Source: Actinomycetes bacterium (GTDB taxonomy: Bacteria > Actinomycetota > Acidimicrobiia > Acidimicrobiales > RAAP-2). From it: a stretch of 41,578 bases of DNA. The position numbers and the translations under genes are program-made. The DNA lies in NCBI GenBank assembly GCA_021810205.1, contig JAJZJC010000023.1:1-41578 (forward strand), written 5' to 3'. Below the pieces are notes generated by a model. The model ran no database searches. It was not told the DNA's origin and worked only from the letters and a program-made list of their open reading frames with translations. Position 1 is the first letter of the stretch. Each line of letters opens with the position of its first letter. Positions 1 to 8,906 of this stretch are shown piece by piece.

Positions 1-1861
1 CGATCTGGCGCTCGAAGACGAGCGACGAGAGGACGCCAGCGAGCACCGAGGGCTCGGCACCCGCCAGCACATCGTCGCTCAACGCCTCGGCCACGAGGAG
101 GTCGCACTCGTGGTAGATCCGGGAGAGCTGTACGCCGCGCGGCCTGAGGCGCCAGTCGTCGACGTACCCGAGCTCCTCGAGCACCGCGAGCCGGCGACCG
201 AGATGCTCGGCGAGCGCGTCGCCCGTTCGCGCCTCACGCCGGCGCCTGCGCGCTGCGGGTCGGCGATCGTCGGCGACCTCGCCACCGGCGCTCCGGCGAG
301 CCGTGTCGGCCTGCCACTGCGCGAAGGAGCGGCGCAGGATGTCGAGGGCGACGGGGCGCTCGAATCGGCGAACCAGGTTCACCGCGAGGTTGTAGGTCGG
401 CCGGAAGGACGAGCGCAGGTCCGGCGGGGGCGCGACGGCGACCCGCGCCATCTCGGAGACCGGGGTCTCGGGGGTCCACAGCACGACGGCGTGGCCCTCG
501 TGGTCGAGTCCACGGCGTCCCGCCCGCCCCGTCAGCTGCGCGTACTCGCCCGAGGTGAGCGGCGCGCGACCCGCGCTGCCGTACTTGTCGAAGCGTTCGA
601 TGACGACGGTGCGCGCCGGCACGTTGATACCCAGCGAGAGCGTCTCGGTCGCGAACACCACTTGGAGGAGCCCAGCGGCGAAGCACTCCTCGACCGTCTC
701 GCGGAACGCCGGCACCAGTCCGGCGTGGTGCGCGGCGATGCCCGACGTGAGCCCCTCCAACCAATGGTCGTAGCCGAGCACCTCGAGGGCGTCGTCGCTC
801 AGCTCCTCCACGTGGCGCTCGGCGATGCGGCGGATCTCGGCGCGCTGGGGCTGGTCTGCGAGCCGGAGCCCGTCGTGGAGGCACTGGGTGACCGCGTCGT
901 CGCAGGAAGCTCGGCTGAAGATGAAGACTATGGCGGGCAGCAGCTCTCGATCGTCCAGCGCTTCGACGAGCTCGGTGCGGCGAGGGGCGCGGAATGCCAG
1001 ACGCGGCCCGCGGCGGTCACCGCGCCAGCGGGGCGGCGGCGCGGACTGCGCCATGCGGCGAGCGACAATGTCGAGCCGCACGGCGTCGCCCCCTGGCCGA
1101 CCGTCCGAGAGCAGTGGCAGCAAGGTGGTGCCTTCCTCCGCTGTGCCACCTGCACGATGGTGGACGGCGAGATGGTGACGGAGCACGACCGGGCGGCGGC
1201 GTTCGACGACGACCGAGGTGGGACCTCGGACAGCGGTGAGCCAGTCGCCCAGCTCCTTTGCGTTCGAGACGGTGGCAGACAGGCATACGAAGGAGACGCT
1301 TGGCGGGCAGAGGATCAGCACCTCCTCCCAAACGCCGCCGCGGTAGGGGTCCTGGAGGTAGTGCACCTCGTCGAGCACGACGGTGCGGAGCCCCGCGAGA
1401 AGCTCGGAGCCTGCGAGGAGCATGTTGCGCAGGACCTCGGTGGTCATGACCACGACCGGCGCGTCCGGCCGTACGGCCGCGTCTCCGGTGAGCAGGCCCA
1501 CGCGTGTGGCGCCGTGGGCGGCCGCCAGCTCGGCGAACTTCTGGTTCGACAGTGCCTTCAGCGGGGTCGTGTAGAAGGCCTTCTGTCCCGCCCGCAGTGC
1601 CAGGTCGACCGCGTACGCTGCCACGAGCGTCTTGCCCGAGCCGGTTGGTGCGGAGACGAGGACCGACCTGCCCGCTTCCACGGCGTCGAAGGCCTCGAGC
1701 TGGAAGGGGTCGGGAGCGAAGCGGAGCGAGCGCAGAAACTGCTGGCGTGCCGAGGCGCTCTCGCGCTCGCCGTAGCGCTGCGCGGCGCCCAGCGCCCGTT
1801 CGCGAGGCGCGGGTGGGCGGTCTGGCGCGGGATCCCGCGCCCGACTGTCGGGCCGCGACAT
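1..1861 (-). CDS. helY: HelY-like Ski2-family DEVH-box RNA helicase (C-terminus cut by window edge)
   Basis: The minus frame opens with ATG at 1861-1859 and stays open to base 1, giving about 620 residues of a protein usually near 900. Visible helicase motifs, in order: Walker A TGSGKT (about residues 73-78), TTEVLRNM, the Walker B box DEVH (164-167), SAT, then in the second RecA domain HHAG, FATETLSLGINVPA and QLTGRAGRRG. This is the Ski2/Mtr4-like superfamily 2 pattern, known in actinobacteria as HelY, an ATP-dependent helicase probably acting in RNA processing or decay. The start overlaps the tatC stop as TGATG, so translation is probably coupled to tatC. The C-terminal accessory domains lie outside the window. 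Family assignment is secure; the exact substrate is not known from sequence. Confidence 0.93.
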   Translation of the reverse strand, partial: MSRPDSRARDPAPDRPPAPRERALGAAQRYGERESASARQQFLRSLRFAPDPFQLEAFDAVEAGRSVLVSAPTGSGKTLVAAYAVDLALRAGQKAFYTTPLKALSNQKFAELAAAHGATRVGLLTGDAAVRPDAPVVVMTTEVLRNMLLAGSELLAGLRTVVLDEVHYLQDPYRGGVWEEVLILCPPSVSFVCLSATVSNAKELGDWLTAVRGPTSVVVERRRPVVLRHHLAVHHRAGGTAEEGTTLLPLLSDGRPGGDAVRLDIVARRMAQSAPPPRWRGDRRGPRLAFRAPRRTELVEALDDRELLPAIVFIFSRASCDDAVTQCLHDGLRLADQPQRAEIRRIAERHVEELSDDALEVLGYDHWLEGLTSGIAAHHAGLVPAFRETVEECFAAGLLQVVFATETLSLGINVPARTVVIERFDKYGSAGRAPLTSGEYAQLTGRAGRRGLDHEGHAVVLWTPETPVSEMARVAVAPPPDLRSSFRPTYNLAVNLVRRFERPVALDILRRSFAQWQADTARRSAGGEVADDRRPAARRRRREARTGDALAEHLGRRLAVLEELGYVDDWRLRPRGVQLSRIYHECDLLVAEALSDDVLAGAEPSVLAGVLSSLVFERQI

Positions 1862-2631
1862 CAACGCCGGAAGAGCTTCCCGACGCCGATCGCGGCGAAG
1901 TAGAAGACGATGAGCGGTGCCCCGAGCGCGCACATGGAGAACGGGTCGGAGCTCGGCGTGAGCACGGCGGCAGCGACAGTGATGCCGATGACTGCCCATC
2001 GCCAATGGCGAAGGAGGGTTGCCGGCGATACCACGCGGGCGAGCTGCAGGGCGACCAGGACGACGGGGAACTCGAAGGTCAGCCCGAACAGCACCATCAA
2101 CAAGAGGATGAGGGTGAGGTAGGAGTTCGGGTTCAAGAGCTCGTGGACGCGGTTCCCGCCGATGTCGATGAGCCAGCCCATCGTGTGTGGCAGGACGACG
2201 TAGACGATCGCGCAGCCGAGCAAGAAGAGCACGATGGACGCCATCACGAAGGGCACGGCGTAGCGCTTCTCGCTGCGTCGGAGGCCGGGCGTGATGAAGC
2301 GCCAAAGCTCCCACAGCACGACCGGCGACGCGAGGACGGCGCCCCCGAAGGCGGCCATCTTGATGCGCAGCGTGAGCTGTGTGGTCGCGCCCGTCGCGTA
2401 GAAGGTGCAGCTGTGCGCGTGCGCCAGGTGGATCTGGCAGAAGGGGTGGCTCAGCACCGTGAGCATCGATGTGTAGAACAGTGCCGCCGCGCACGCGGCG
2501 ACGATGAACGCGACGACGGCGACGACCAAGCGACGTCGCAGCTCGCCGAGGTGCTCGCCGATGGTCATCGCGTCAGGCCCTGGTCGCCTGGGTCGTGTCG
2601 TGGGCGCGCGCCCGGTCAGGGGAAGCGACAT
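1861..2631 (-). CDS. tatC: Twin-arginine translocase subunit TatC
   Basis: TatC is the multi-spanning membrane receptor of the Tat pathway, which exports folded proteins bearing an RR signal peptide. The 256-residue protein has the diagnostic N-terminal EHLGELRRRL just before the first membrane span, and six hydrophobic segments with the conserved FVMASIVLFLLG and LTFEFPVVLVAL regions. A second ATG 21 codons in (MTIGEHLGELRRRL) is an equally plausible start and would match the usual family N-terminus better. It lies 1 nt downstream of the tatB-like gene and overlaps helY, so the three are probably one transcript. Length and topology are normal for the family. Confidence 0.95.
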   Translation of the reverse strand: MSLPLTGRAPTTRPRRPGPDAMTIGEHLGELRRRLVVAVVAFIVAACAAALFYTSMLTVLSHPFCQIHLAHAHSCTFYATGATTQLTLRIKMAAFGGAVLASPVVLWELWRFITPGLRRSEKRYAVPFVMASIVLFLLGCAIVYVVLPHTMGWLIDIGGNRVHELLNPNSYLTLILLLMVLFGLTFEFPVVLVALQLARVVSPATLLRHWRWAVIGITVAAAVLTPSSDPFSMCALGAPLIVFYFAAIGVGKLFRR

Positions 2632-2632
2632 G

Positions 2633-3040
2633 TCAGTTCAGCGTGGGATCGTCGACTGCGAGGCGCTCGAGATCGACGTCGGCACCCTCGGCACGGCCAC
2701 CGGCGGTGGCGTGGCCGAGTGGGGATCCACGGCCCGTCGGGGGACCCACCGGCCGGCCGGTCACCGCGGCGTCCTCGGCGAGGTCGACGGCGCCCGGCGA
2801 TCCGTCCGCGAGCTCGTTCAGCAACGTGATCGGCGAGCGCGCGTAGCGCACGATGTCGCGCCCGGTGGGCAGGTCCGGCATCGTCTGGCGAAGCTCGCCG
2901 TCGATGCGTTGAGAGAAGGTGCGCACCTTCCCCCAGGCGGCACCGAGCTGGCGGGCGACCTCGGGAAGGCGCTTGGGGCCGAGCAGGACGATCGCCACCA
3001 CGAAGATGATGATGAGCTTTGTCGGGCTGAGGTCCAGCAC
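2633..3040 (-). CDS. tatB: Twin-arginine translocase TatA/TatB family protein, TatB-like
   Basis: The protein starts VLDLSPTKLIIIFVVAIVLL, a short N-terminus followed by one membrane span, then the hinge GPKRLPEVARQLG and an amphipathic helix. The LGP hinge and the long charged tail with GELRQ resemble TatB more than TatA, which usually has an FG hinge, so it may recruit substrate with TatC. I chose the GTG at 3040-3038, giving 135 residues; a longer reading frame extends upstream to 3145 but adds only low-complexity sequence before the domain. There is no Shine-Dalgarno sequence, but TAGACT lies 8 nt upstream of the GTG, as in leaderless genes. No separate tatA is seen in the window. Confidence 0.88.
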   Translation of the reverse strand: MLDLSPTKLIIIFVVAIVLLGPKRLPEVARQLGAAWGKVRTFSQRIDGELRQTMPDLPTGRDIVRYARSPITLLNELADGSPGAVDLAEDAAVTGRPVGPPTGRGSPLGHATAGGRAEGADVDLERLAVDDPTLN

Positions 3041-3048
3041 GCGGGGCG

Positions 3049-3054
3049 AGTCTA
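3049..3054 (-). promoter_or_regulatory. Possible leaderless -10 hexamer of tatB
   Basis: TAGACT on the minus strand, 8 nt before the GTG start, with no Shine-Dalgarno sequence and no good -35. It fits the TAnnnT leaderless pattern seen at several starts in this window. Confidence 0.4.
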
Positions 3055-3150
3055 CAGGGGGTCCGGGGGTCCGCCATCGGGCGCGCCGCGACCGGACGCC
3101 AGCCTCGCGCGCCTCGGGCAGCCGAGGCGTGTCACAGGCGTTCACGCCGG

Positions 3151-3216
3151 CCGCTGCGCCAGGAGCCGCTGCGCCAGGAGCCGCTGCGCCAGGAGCCGCT
3201 GCGCCAGGAGCCGCTG
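3151..3216. repeat. 15-bp tandem repeat, four exact copies plus a partial copy
   Basis: The unit CCGCTGCGCCAGGAG occurs at 3151-3165, 3166-3180, 3181-3195 and 3196-3210 without a mismatch, followed by CCGCTG. It begins 5 bp beyond the lepB stop codon and fills most of the lepB-tatB spacer. Because the unit is a multiple of three it is open in all frames without a stop, but it belongs to no recognised protein. Confidence 0.97.
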
Positions 3217-3220
3217 GGTG

Positions 3221-4000
3221 TCAGAAGAACCGCCAGCGCCCGGGCGGCCAGATGATGAGAAAGACCTTCCCCACGATGTAGGAGGACTTCACCGGTCCCC
3301 ACGTCCTCGAGTCGCAGGAGTTGATCCGGTTGTCGCCCATGACGAAGTAGTCGCCCTTGGGGACGGTGTACGGCGCCGTCATCGACGTGTAGGTGTGCGG
3401 TCCCTTGGGCAGCCACGGCTCGGCCAGGAGCTTGCCTGTGATGTACACCTGGCCGTGCTTCGCCGAGACGGTCTGGCCGGGCAGGCCGATCACGCGCTTG
3501 ACGAGGTCCGGGACGATCGGGCCCCCGCAGTCCTCTGCGGGCGGGCGCTTGAAGACGATGATTGTGCCCGGGTGGATCGTGCCGTAGATCTTGTTGACGA
3601 CGATCCGGTCCCCTGCCTTCAGGGTCGGCCACATCGATGTCGACGGAACGTAGAAGGTCTCGAGCACGAAGGTTCGCACGAGGAACGCCGCCACGAGGGC
3701 GATGACGATGATGACCGCCCACTCGGCGATCCAGCCGTGGCGATGCCGGCGCCGGTGCCGCGCCCCCTGGTGTCGCGCGCCGTCGCCGGCTCCGTGCACG
3801 TCGGAAGCCCCCGACGCCGCTGTGGTCGCTGTGCCGTGGGGCCCACCGGCCGCCGCCGCGCTCCCGCCGTATGGCGCGCCGTCCAGTTCGAGGGTCGTGC
3901 GGCTCTCGCCGGACGCCGCTTCCTCAGGGGGCGCCCCGCCGAGCGGGGCCCCGCCGACCGCCGGGTCGTCGGAGGCGTCGTCGGGCGGTTCTTGGCTCAC
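3221..4000 (-). CDS. lepB: Signal peptidase I
   Basis: Signal peptidase I removes signal peptides from exported proteins at the outer face of the membrane by a Ser-Lys dyad. The 259-residue protein has an unusually long cytoplasmic N-terminus (residues 1-89, rich in Gly, Ala, Pro, Asp, then Arg and His), one membrane span (about 92-112), box B VPSTSMWPTL with nucleophile Ser122, box D KRVIGLPG with general base Lys168, and box E GDNR. No second span is evident; it ends with the short WPPGRWRFF. The start is GTG at 4000-3998; TAGCCT lies 9 nt upstream. It sits between pafA and the tat genes on the same strand, so co-expression with export functions is likely. Confidence 0.96.
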   Translation of the reverse strand: MSQEPPDDASDDPAVGGAPLGGAPPEEAASGESRTTLELDGAPYGGSAAAAGGPHGTATTAASGASDVHGAGDGARHQGARHRRRHRHGWIAEWAVIIVIALVAAFLVRTFVLETFYVPSTSMWPTLKAGDRIVVNKIYGTIHPGTIIVFKRPPAEDCGGPIVPDLVKRVIGLPGQTVSAKHGQVYITGKLLAEPWLPKGPHTYTSMTAPYTVPKGDYFVMGDNRINSCDSRTWGPVKSSYIVGKVFLIIWPPGRWRFF

Positions 4001-4009
4001 GGGGGTCCG

Positions 4010-4015
4010 AGGCTA
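4010..4015 (-). promoter_or_regulatory. Possible -10 hexamer close to the lepB start
   Basis: TAGCCT on the minus strand ends 9 nt before the lepB GTG. The spacing would give a very short or absent leader. No Shine-Dalgarno sequence is visible at this start. Confidence 0.3.
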
Positions 4016-4106
4016 CAAGGTGCTCCGTGCAAACGCCCGGCATCCCGAGTCGGCCGGGCCGGTGCGCCGGTACGTGGACGGGCACGCCAGCGGTCCGCCG
4101 GGCACG

Positions 4107-5465
4107 TCAGAGCGACGCGATGAGCCGCTCGACCCGGTCGTCGTGGGAGCGGAAGGGATCTTTCAACAGCACCGTGCGCTGCGCCTGGTCGTTCAATTTC
4201 AGATGGACCCAGTCGACGGTGAAGTCTCGGCGCCGCTCCTTGGCGCGCCGCACGAATGCGCCGCGCAGACGTGCACGGGTGGTCTGCGGCGGCTCGGTCA
4301 TCGCCGCCGCGATGGCCGAGTCCGTGCACAGCCGGTCCATCTGCTCTCGCGACTGGAGCTTGTAGTAGAGGCCCCGGGAGCGGTCGACGTCGTGGTACAT
4401 GAGGTCGACGAGGGCCGCCTTCGGGTGGGACAGCGGGACCCCGTGACGCTCCCGGACCTGCTCGATCAGCCGGTACTTGGACACCCAGTCGCACTCGCGC
4501 CACAAAGAGAGCGGGTCGGACTCCAGCCCCTTCAGGCAGTGCTGCCACATGTCGAGCGCCCGTTCCTCCTCGGGCCCGAGCCCGTGGCGGTCTCTGAAGC
4601 GCAACGCTCGCTCGAGGTACTCGCCCTGGATGTCGAGGGCCCGCATCTCACGTCCGTTGGCCAGGCGCACGCGGCGCTGGCAGGTGATGTCGTGGCTGAT
4701 CTCGCGGATCGCCCGGATCGGGTTCTCGAGCGTCAGGTCCCGCAGGACGGTACCGGGGTCCTCGAGCATGGCGAGCACGATGCTCGTCGCCCCGGTCTTC
4801 AAGAACGTGGCGTACTCGCTCATGTTGGAGTCGCCGACGATGACGTGCAGCCGGCGGAAGCGCTCGGCGTCCGCGTGCGGCTCGTCCCTCGTGTTGATGA
4901 TGGGGCGGCTGCGGGTCGTCGCCGACGACACGCCCTCCCAGATGTGCTCGGCTCGCTGGCTGATGCAGTAGACGGCGCCACGGGCGGTCTGGAGCACCTT
5001 GCCCGCGCCCGCGTAGACTTGACGGCTCACGAGGAACGGGATCAGCACCTCGGTATAGCGGTTGAAGTCGTCGTTCCGTTCCGTCAGATAGTTCTCGTGG
5101 CACCCGTAGGAGTTGCCGGCGGAGTCGGTGTTGTTCTTGAACAGGTACACCTCGCCGCGGATGCCCTCCTCGCGCAGCCGAGCCTGCGCGCCCGACACGA
5201 GCTGGGAGAGGATCCACTCTCCCGCCTTGTCATGGGTGACGAGGTCGCTGATGCGGTCGCACTCTGGCGTCGCGTACTCGGGGTGGCTGCCGACGTCGAG
5301 ATAGAGACGGGCCCCGTTCTCCAAGAAGACGTTCGAGGATCGTCCCCAACTGACCACCCGGCGGAAGAGGTAGCGGGCGACCTCGTCGGGGCTGAGCCGG
5401 CGCTGACCGCGCAGGGTGAACGTGACGCCGTACTCGTTCTCCAGGCCGAAGATGCGTCGGTCCAC
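4107..5465 (-). CDS. pafA: Pup--protein ligase PafA
   Basis: PafA joins the C-terminal glutamate of Pup to lysine side chains of target proteins using ATP. From the GTG at 5465-5463 the protein is 452 residues, the usual length. It begins [14 protein letters not shown], the glutamine-synthetase-like ATP-binding start, and carries [17 protein letters not shown] (containing the expected catalytic Asp), [17 protein letters not shown], and [19 protein letters not shown], all shared with Dop. The reading frame remains open far upstream through prcA in another frame, but homology starts only here. TACGGT lies 6 nt before the GTG and no Shine-Dalgarno is present, so a leaderless transcript is possible besides read-through from prcA, 47 nt upstream. 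Lacking the Dop loop insert and starting FGLENEYGV, it is PafA rather than a second Dop. Confidence 0.97.
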   Translation of the reverse strand: MDRRIFGLENEYGVTFTLRGQRRLSPDEVARYLFRRVVSWGRSSNVFLENGARLYLDVGSHPEYATPECDRISDLVTHDKAGEWILSQLVSGAQARLREEGIRGEVYLFKNNTDSAGNSYGCHENYLTERNDDFNRYTEVLIPFLVSRQVYAGAGKVLQTARGAVYCISQRAEHIWEGVSSATTRSRPIINTRDEPHADAERFRRLHVIVGDSNMSEYATFLKTGATSIVLAMLEDPGTVLRDLTLENPIRAIREISHDITCQRRVRLANGREMRALDIQGEYLERALRFRDRHGLGPEEERALDMWQHCLKGLESDPLSLWRECDWVSKYRLIEQVRERHGVPLSHPKAALVDLMYHDVDRSRGLYYKLQSREQMDRLCTDSAIAAAMTEPPQTTRARLRGAFVRRAKERRRDFTVDWVHLKLNDQAQRTVLLKDPFRSHDDRVERLIASL

Positions 5466-5471
5466 GTGGCC

Positions 5472-5477
5472 ACCGTA
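5472..5477 (-). promoter_or_regulatory. Possible leaderless -10 hexamer of pafA
   Basis: TACGGT on the minus strand, 6 nt before the GTG start, in the 47-nt prcA-pafA gap. No Shine-Dalgarno sequence is present. Confidence 0.4.
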
Positions 5478-5512
5478 GTGCCGCGGGGCCGCTGTGGAAC
5501 CGCACGGCGGGG

Positions 5513-6301
5513 TCAGCTCGGGGGCTCTTCGGGCGAGGTGTCGCTGACCGCCGCCTGGTCGTCCTCGCCACCCGAGGTGCGCACCGTGCCCTCGCCTGCA
5601 GGTGCCGAGGTATCGCCGCCGCCGACGCCGAAGGCGGCCTCGAGCTCTCCGTTGGTCACGCGACGGAAGGCTCGTCGGCCGTTGGCGCGGCTGAGCAGCG
5701 CCACCTCGAGGTCGCCAGGACCGAGCGTGCGGCCTGGGCCCGCGAGCGCGCTGACCGCCGCGCGGATGGCGGTCAGCAGGTCGCGGTCGGCCCGCCAGTC
5801 GGCCGCTACGCGCTCGGTGATGGTCTCCGCGTCCCCGCCGAGCACGGCGAAGCGGTCCTCGTCGGTGATGGTCCCCTCGTAGGCGATGTGGTACAGCTGG
5901 TCGTTGCGTCCCGCAGTCCCGAGCTCTGCCACGAGGATCTCGACCTCGAGCGGTTTCATCTCGTGCGTGAAGACGTTGCCGAGGAACTGCGCGTAGAGGT
6001 TGGCGAGCGAGCGGGCGTCGACGTCCTCCCGGCTGAAGGCGAAGCCCTTGGTGTCGGCGTGGCGTACGCCGGCGACCCGCAACTGGTCGTACTCGTTGTA
6101 CTTGCCGACCCCGGCGAACGCGATCCGGTCGTAGATCTCGCTGATCTTGTGCAGCGAGCGTGAGGGGTTCTCGGCCACGATGAGGACGCCATCGGCGTAC
6201 ACGGTGGCGATGAGCGAGCGCCCGCGAGCGATGCCCTTCTGGGCGTACTCCGCCCTGTCCTTCATCACCTGCTCGGGCGCGACGTAGAACGGCATGGTCA
6301 T
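5513..6301 (-). CDS. prcA: Proteasome alpha subunit PrcA
   Basis: PrcA forms the outer heptameric rings of the 20S core and gates entry. The 262-residue protein starts with [20 protein letters not shown], the typical actinobacterial alpha N-terminal segment, and lacks the catalytic Thr. It keeps the proteasome fold signatures [14 protein letters not shown] and [20 protein letters not shown]. The last 40 or so residues are low-complexity and acidic (Gly, Asp, Ser, Glu). The start overlaps the prcB stop by ATGA (6298-6301), giving translational coupling and equal subunit output. Mpa docks on this ring through its C-terminal tail. Confidence 0.97.
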   Translation of the reverse strand: MTMPFYVAPEQVMKDRAEYAQKGIARGRSLIATVYADGVLIVAENPSRSLHKISEIYDRIAFAGVGKYNEYDQLRVAGVRHADTKGFAFSREDVDARSLANLYAQFLGNVFTHEMKPLEVEILVAELGTAGRNDQLYHIAYEGTITDEDRFAVLGGDAETITERVAADWRADRDLLTAIRAAVSALAGPGRTLGPGDLEVALLSRANGRRAFRRVTNGELEAAFGVGGGDTSAPAGEGTVRTSGGEDDQAAVSDTSPEEPPS

Positions 6302-7122
6302 GCCGGCTCACCTCCGCCCGTGACGCCTCCCGTCGGCTCCCGCTCTGCGTGTTTTCGGGCGATGAGGGTGTTGAACCGATCGGCGACCTCTGGCTCGGGC
6401 ACCTCTGCATAGCCGTCTGCGGTCACGACGGCCACGATCGGGTAGATCCCCCGCACGACATCGGGACCCCCGGTCCCTGCATCCTCGTCGGCCGCCTCGT
6501 AGAGGGCCTGGACCGCCAGCTCCACCGCATCGCTCCGGGAGAGACCCTCGCGATACCCCAGCTTGATCGTGGTCCGTGCGTCCCGTCCGCCCGAGCCGGT
6601 CGCCTGGAAGTCCGCTTCCTCGTAGTGGCCGCCGGTGACGTCGTAGGTGAAGATGCGCCCGGTCGCGCGCGCCAGGTCGTAGCCGGCGAACAGCGGCACG
6701 ACTGCCAGGCCCTGCATCGCGAGCGGCAGATGCTGGCGCACCATCTGGGCGAGCTGGTTCGCCTTGCCCTCCAGGCTGAGCGTCACGCCCTCGACCTTCT
6801 CGTAGTGCTCGAGCTGGGTCTGGAAGAGCCGGACCATCTCGACGGCGAAGCCTGCAGCGCCTGCGATGGCGACAGCGGAGTAGCGGTCGGCGGGGAAGAC
6901 CTTCTCCATCGCCCGGTGGGCGATCGAGTGGCCTTCGGTCGCGCGGCGGTCGCCCGCCATGACGATGCCCTCGGCGAAGCGCAAGGCGGCCACGGTGGTC
7001 GCATGTCGGACCGACGGCGCGAGCTCGTGGCCCTGGGAAACCGTGGGCAGCCCGCTGCGGCGCAGCAAGGCGGAGAAGTCGGGGCCGGGGTCTTCGGTCG
7101 GGGGGAAGAGTGGGAGCGCCAC
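6298..7122 (-). CDS. prcB: Proteasome beta subunit PrcB (proprotein)
   Basis: PrcB supplies the proteolytic N-terminal threonine nucleophiles of the core. The 274-residue precursor has a propeptide of 41 residues ending in SVRHA, followed by TTVAALRF, so Thr42 should become the mature N-terminus after self-cleavage. [13 protein letters not shown] with the conserved GDRR context, and the SGGRDA segment, support a catalytically active subunit. The start is GTG at 7122-7120, 6 nt after the pup stop codon. The C-terminal tail is Gly and Glu rich. Together with prcA and pup it forms the tightly packed core of the operon. Confidence 0.97.
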   Translation of the reverse strand: MALPLFPPTEDPGPDFSALLRRSGLPTVSQGHELAPSVRHATTVAALRFAEGIVMAGDRRATEGHSIAHRAMEKVFPADRYSAVAIAGAAGFAVEMVRLFQTQLEHYEKVEGVTLSLEGKANQLAQMVRQHLPLAMQGLAVVPLFAGYDLARATGRIFTYDVTGGHYEEADFQATGSGGRDARTTIKLGYREGLSRSDAVELAVQALYEAADEDAGTGGPDVVRGIYPIVAVVTADGYAEVPEPEVADRFNTLIARKHAEREPTGGVTGGGEPA

Positions 7123-7128
7123 TGGCGG

Positions 7129-7326
7129 CTACTGCCCGCCCTTCTGCACGTAGTTGCGCACGAACTCCTCGGCGTTGTCCTCGAGGACCTCGTCGATCTC
7201 GTCCATGAGATCGTCCAGCTCGGCCTTGATCTTGTCCCCGCGCTCGGAAGTGGCCGGAGCGTCGTCGGCGACCTCGGTCTCGGTGCGAGCCGGCGCGCTC
7301 TTGCGCTTCCACTCTCGTTCAGTCAT
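7129..7326 (-). CDS. pup: Prokaryotic ubiquitin-like protein Pup
   Basis: Pup is the small disordered tag attached to proteins destined for the proteasome. The 65-residue protein is highly charged, has a predicted helical segment GDKIKAELDDLMDEIDEVLE that binds the Mpa coiled coil, and ends VQKGGQ. The C-terminal GGQ means Dop must deamidate Gln to Glu before PafA can ligate it, as in mycobacteria. A GAGG element just before the ATG may serve as a ribosome-binding site. It lies between dop (69 nt upstream) and prcB. Confidence 0.97.
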   Translation of the reverse strand: MTEREWKRKSAPARTETEVADDAPATSERGDKIKAELDDLMDEIDEVLEDNAEEFVRNYVQKGGQ

Positions 7327-7395
7327 TGCCTCGTCCCCTCATGACACTCGCTCCCCTGTCGAGAACCATCGGCACGATCCTCGCTCGCAGTGCCC

Positions 7396-8886
7396 TCATG
7401 CGCTCAGCTTCTCCAGGAGCTGAGCCGGGGTGGCACTCGCGTCGAGCAACGCCTGCGTATGCGCTGCCGTGCCCCTCAAGGGATCCATCATAGGGACGCG
7501 GCGCAGCGGATCGGTCCCGAGGTCGAAGACGAGCGAGTCCCAGTTGGCGGTGACGACCGCGTCGGGCCAGCGGGTGAGGCACTGGCCACGGAACCATGCG
7601 CGGGTCTCCGCCGGCGGGACTGTCACCGCCCGGACGACCGACTCGTCGTCGACGAGGCGTTCGAGGCCGAGCCTGGCGTACAGCGAGCGCTCTGGACGCA
7701 GGTCGTGGTACTGGAGGTCGAGCGCCGCCAACCGCCCGTCGCTCCAGCCACAGCCGTGACGTTCACGGTAGGCCTCGACGAGCTTGCGCTTGGCCACCCA
7801 GTCGAGCTCGTGATCGAGGCTGGCGGGGTCCTGCTCGAGGCCGTGCAGGACGTGCTCCCAGCGTTCGAGGACCTGCTCGGCGACGTGCTCGTTGCCGAGG
7901 CAGGCCAGGCCGAAATGGTCCGCGTACTTGCGCGCGGCGGTGTAGAGCTCCCACTGGATCCCGAGCGCGGTCGCCGTCGAGCCGTCGGCCATGGTGATCG
8001 GACGTTCGAGCGAGAGGTCGGTGGACACCTCGTGCATCGCTCGCACCGGATCGGCCGGGGTGAGGTCCCTGGACGGCGCGACGTCGTCTTCGACCATGGA
8101 GAGCACGAGCGAGGTCGTGCCGATCTTCAAGAAGGTGGCGATCTCCGAGAGGTTGGCGTCGCCCACGATGACGTGCAGGCGCCGGAAGCGGCGAGGGTCG
8201 GCGTGCGGCTCGTCTCGGGTGTTCACGATCGGGCGCTTCAAGGTCGTCTCGAGCCCGATCACCTCCTCGAAGAACTCGGCGCGCTGGGAGATCTGGAAAT
8301 GGACGCGGTCGCGGTCGAGGGCCGGAGTCTCCGCGCCGACCTTGCCAGCGCCCGCGTACAGCTGACGCGTGACGAAGTGGGGCACGATCGCTGCAGCGAC
8401 CTTGGTGAACGGGACGTCGCGGTCCATCAGGTAGTTCTCGTGGCAGCCGTAGGAGTTGCCCTTGCCGTCGGAGTTGTTCTTGTAGACGACAGGGGTCGGC
8501 GCGTCGGGGAAGAGCTGCGCGGCGGCGCGCATGGAGCGGCGAAGCACCTCCTCGCCTGCTTTGTCGTACAGGACGCAGGTGAGCGGGTCCGCGCACTCGG
8601 GCGAGGAGTACTCGGGATGCGCGTGGTCGACGTAGTAGCGGGCGCCGTTGGTGAGGACCGTGTTCGCCAGGTGAGTCTCGACGACCGGCGCCATGGTGCC
8701 TTCACGCGAGAACCCCCGTGCGTCGTTCGCCGGTGTCTCGTCCTCGAAGTCCCACCCGGTGCGCCGGTCCGCCTGCGTCGCGTAGGCGTTCACGAGGAGC
8801 GAGGACGCGGTGATGGGGTTCCCGTCCCCACCGGGAACGTGGATGCCGTACTCGGTCTCGATCCCGCAGACCTTCACCGTGGCCAC
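7396..8886 (-). CDS. dop: Pup deamidase/depupylase Dop
   Basis: Dop deamidates the C-terminal Gln of Pup and also removes Pup from substrates. The 496-residue protein begins VATVKVCGIETEYGIHVPGG, a PafA-like ATP-binding start, and has the Dop-specific stretch after it (NPITASSLLVNAYATQ) plus the shared [31 protein letters not shown] and [18 protein letters not shown] motifs. It is about 45 residues longer than PafA in this window, as is usual. The start is GTG at 8886-8884 with TAGGGT 6 nt upstream and no Shine-Dalgarno, so a leaderless transcript is plausible although mpa ends only 20 nt upstream. Confidence 0.97.
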   Translation of the reverse strand: MATVKVCGIETEYGIHVPGGDGNPITASSLLVNAYATQADRRTGWDFEDETPANDARGFSREGTMAPVVETHLANTVLTNGARYYVDHAHPEYSSPECADPLTCVLYDKAGEEVLRRSMRAAAQLFPDAPTPVVYKNNSDGKGNSYGCHENYLMDRDVPFTKVAAAIVPHFVTRQLYAGAGKVGAETPALDRDRVHFQISQRAEFFEEVIGLETTLKRPIVNTRDEPHADPRRFRRLHVIVGDANLSEIATFLKIGTTSLVLSMVEDDVAPSRDLTPADPVRAMHEVSTDLSLERPITMADGSTATALGIQWELYTAARKYADHFGLACLGNEHVAEQVLERWEHVLHGLEQDPASLDHELDWVAKRKLVEAYRERHGCGWSDGRLAALDLQYHDLRPERSLYARLGLERLVDDESVVRAVTVPPAETRAWFRGQCLTRWPDAVVTANWDSLVFDLGTDPLRRVPMMDPLRGTAAHTQALLDASATPAQLLEKLSA

Positions 8887-8892
8887 GGTTCG

Positions 8893-8898
8893 ACCCTA
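8893..8898 (-). promoter_or_regulatory. Possible leaderless -10 hexamer of dop
   Basis: TAGGGT on the minus strand, 6 nt before the dop GTG and inside the 20-nt mpa-dop gap. No Shine-Dalgarno sequence is present. Confidence 0.4.
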
Positions 8899-8906
8899 CT
8901 GCCTCG

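Noticed and set aside
110-1903. Long plus-strand open frame opposite helY
   Set aside because: No recognisable domain; it mirrors the helicase on the other strand, as happens in GC-rich DNA with few stop codons.
3151-3216. CRISPR array
   Set aside because: The 15-bp units are contiguous without spacers, and no cas genes are near.
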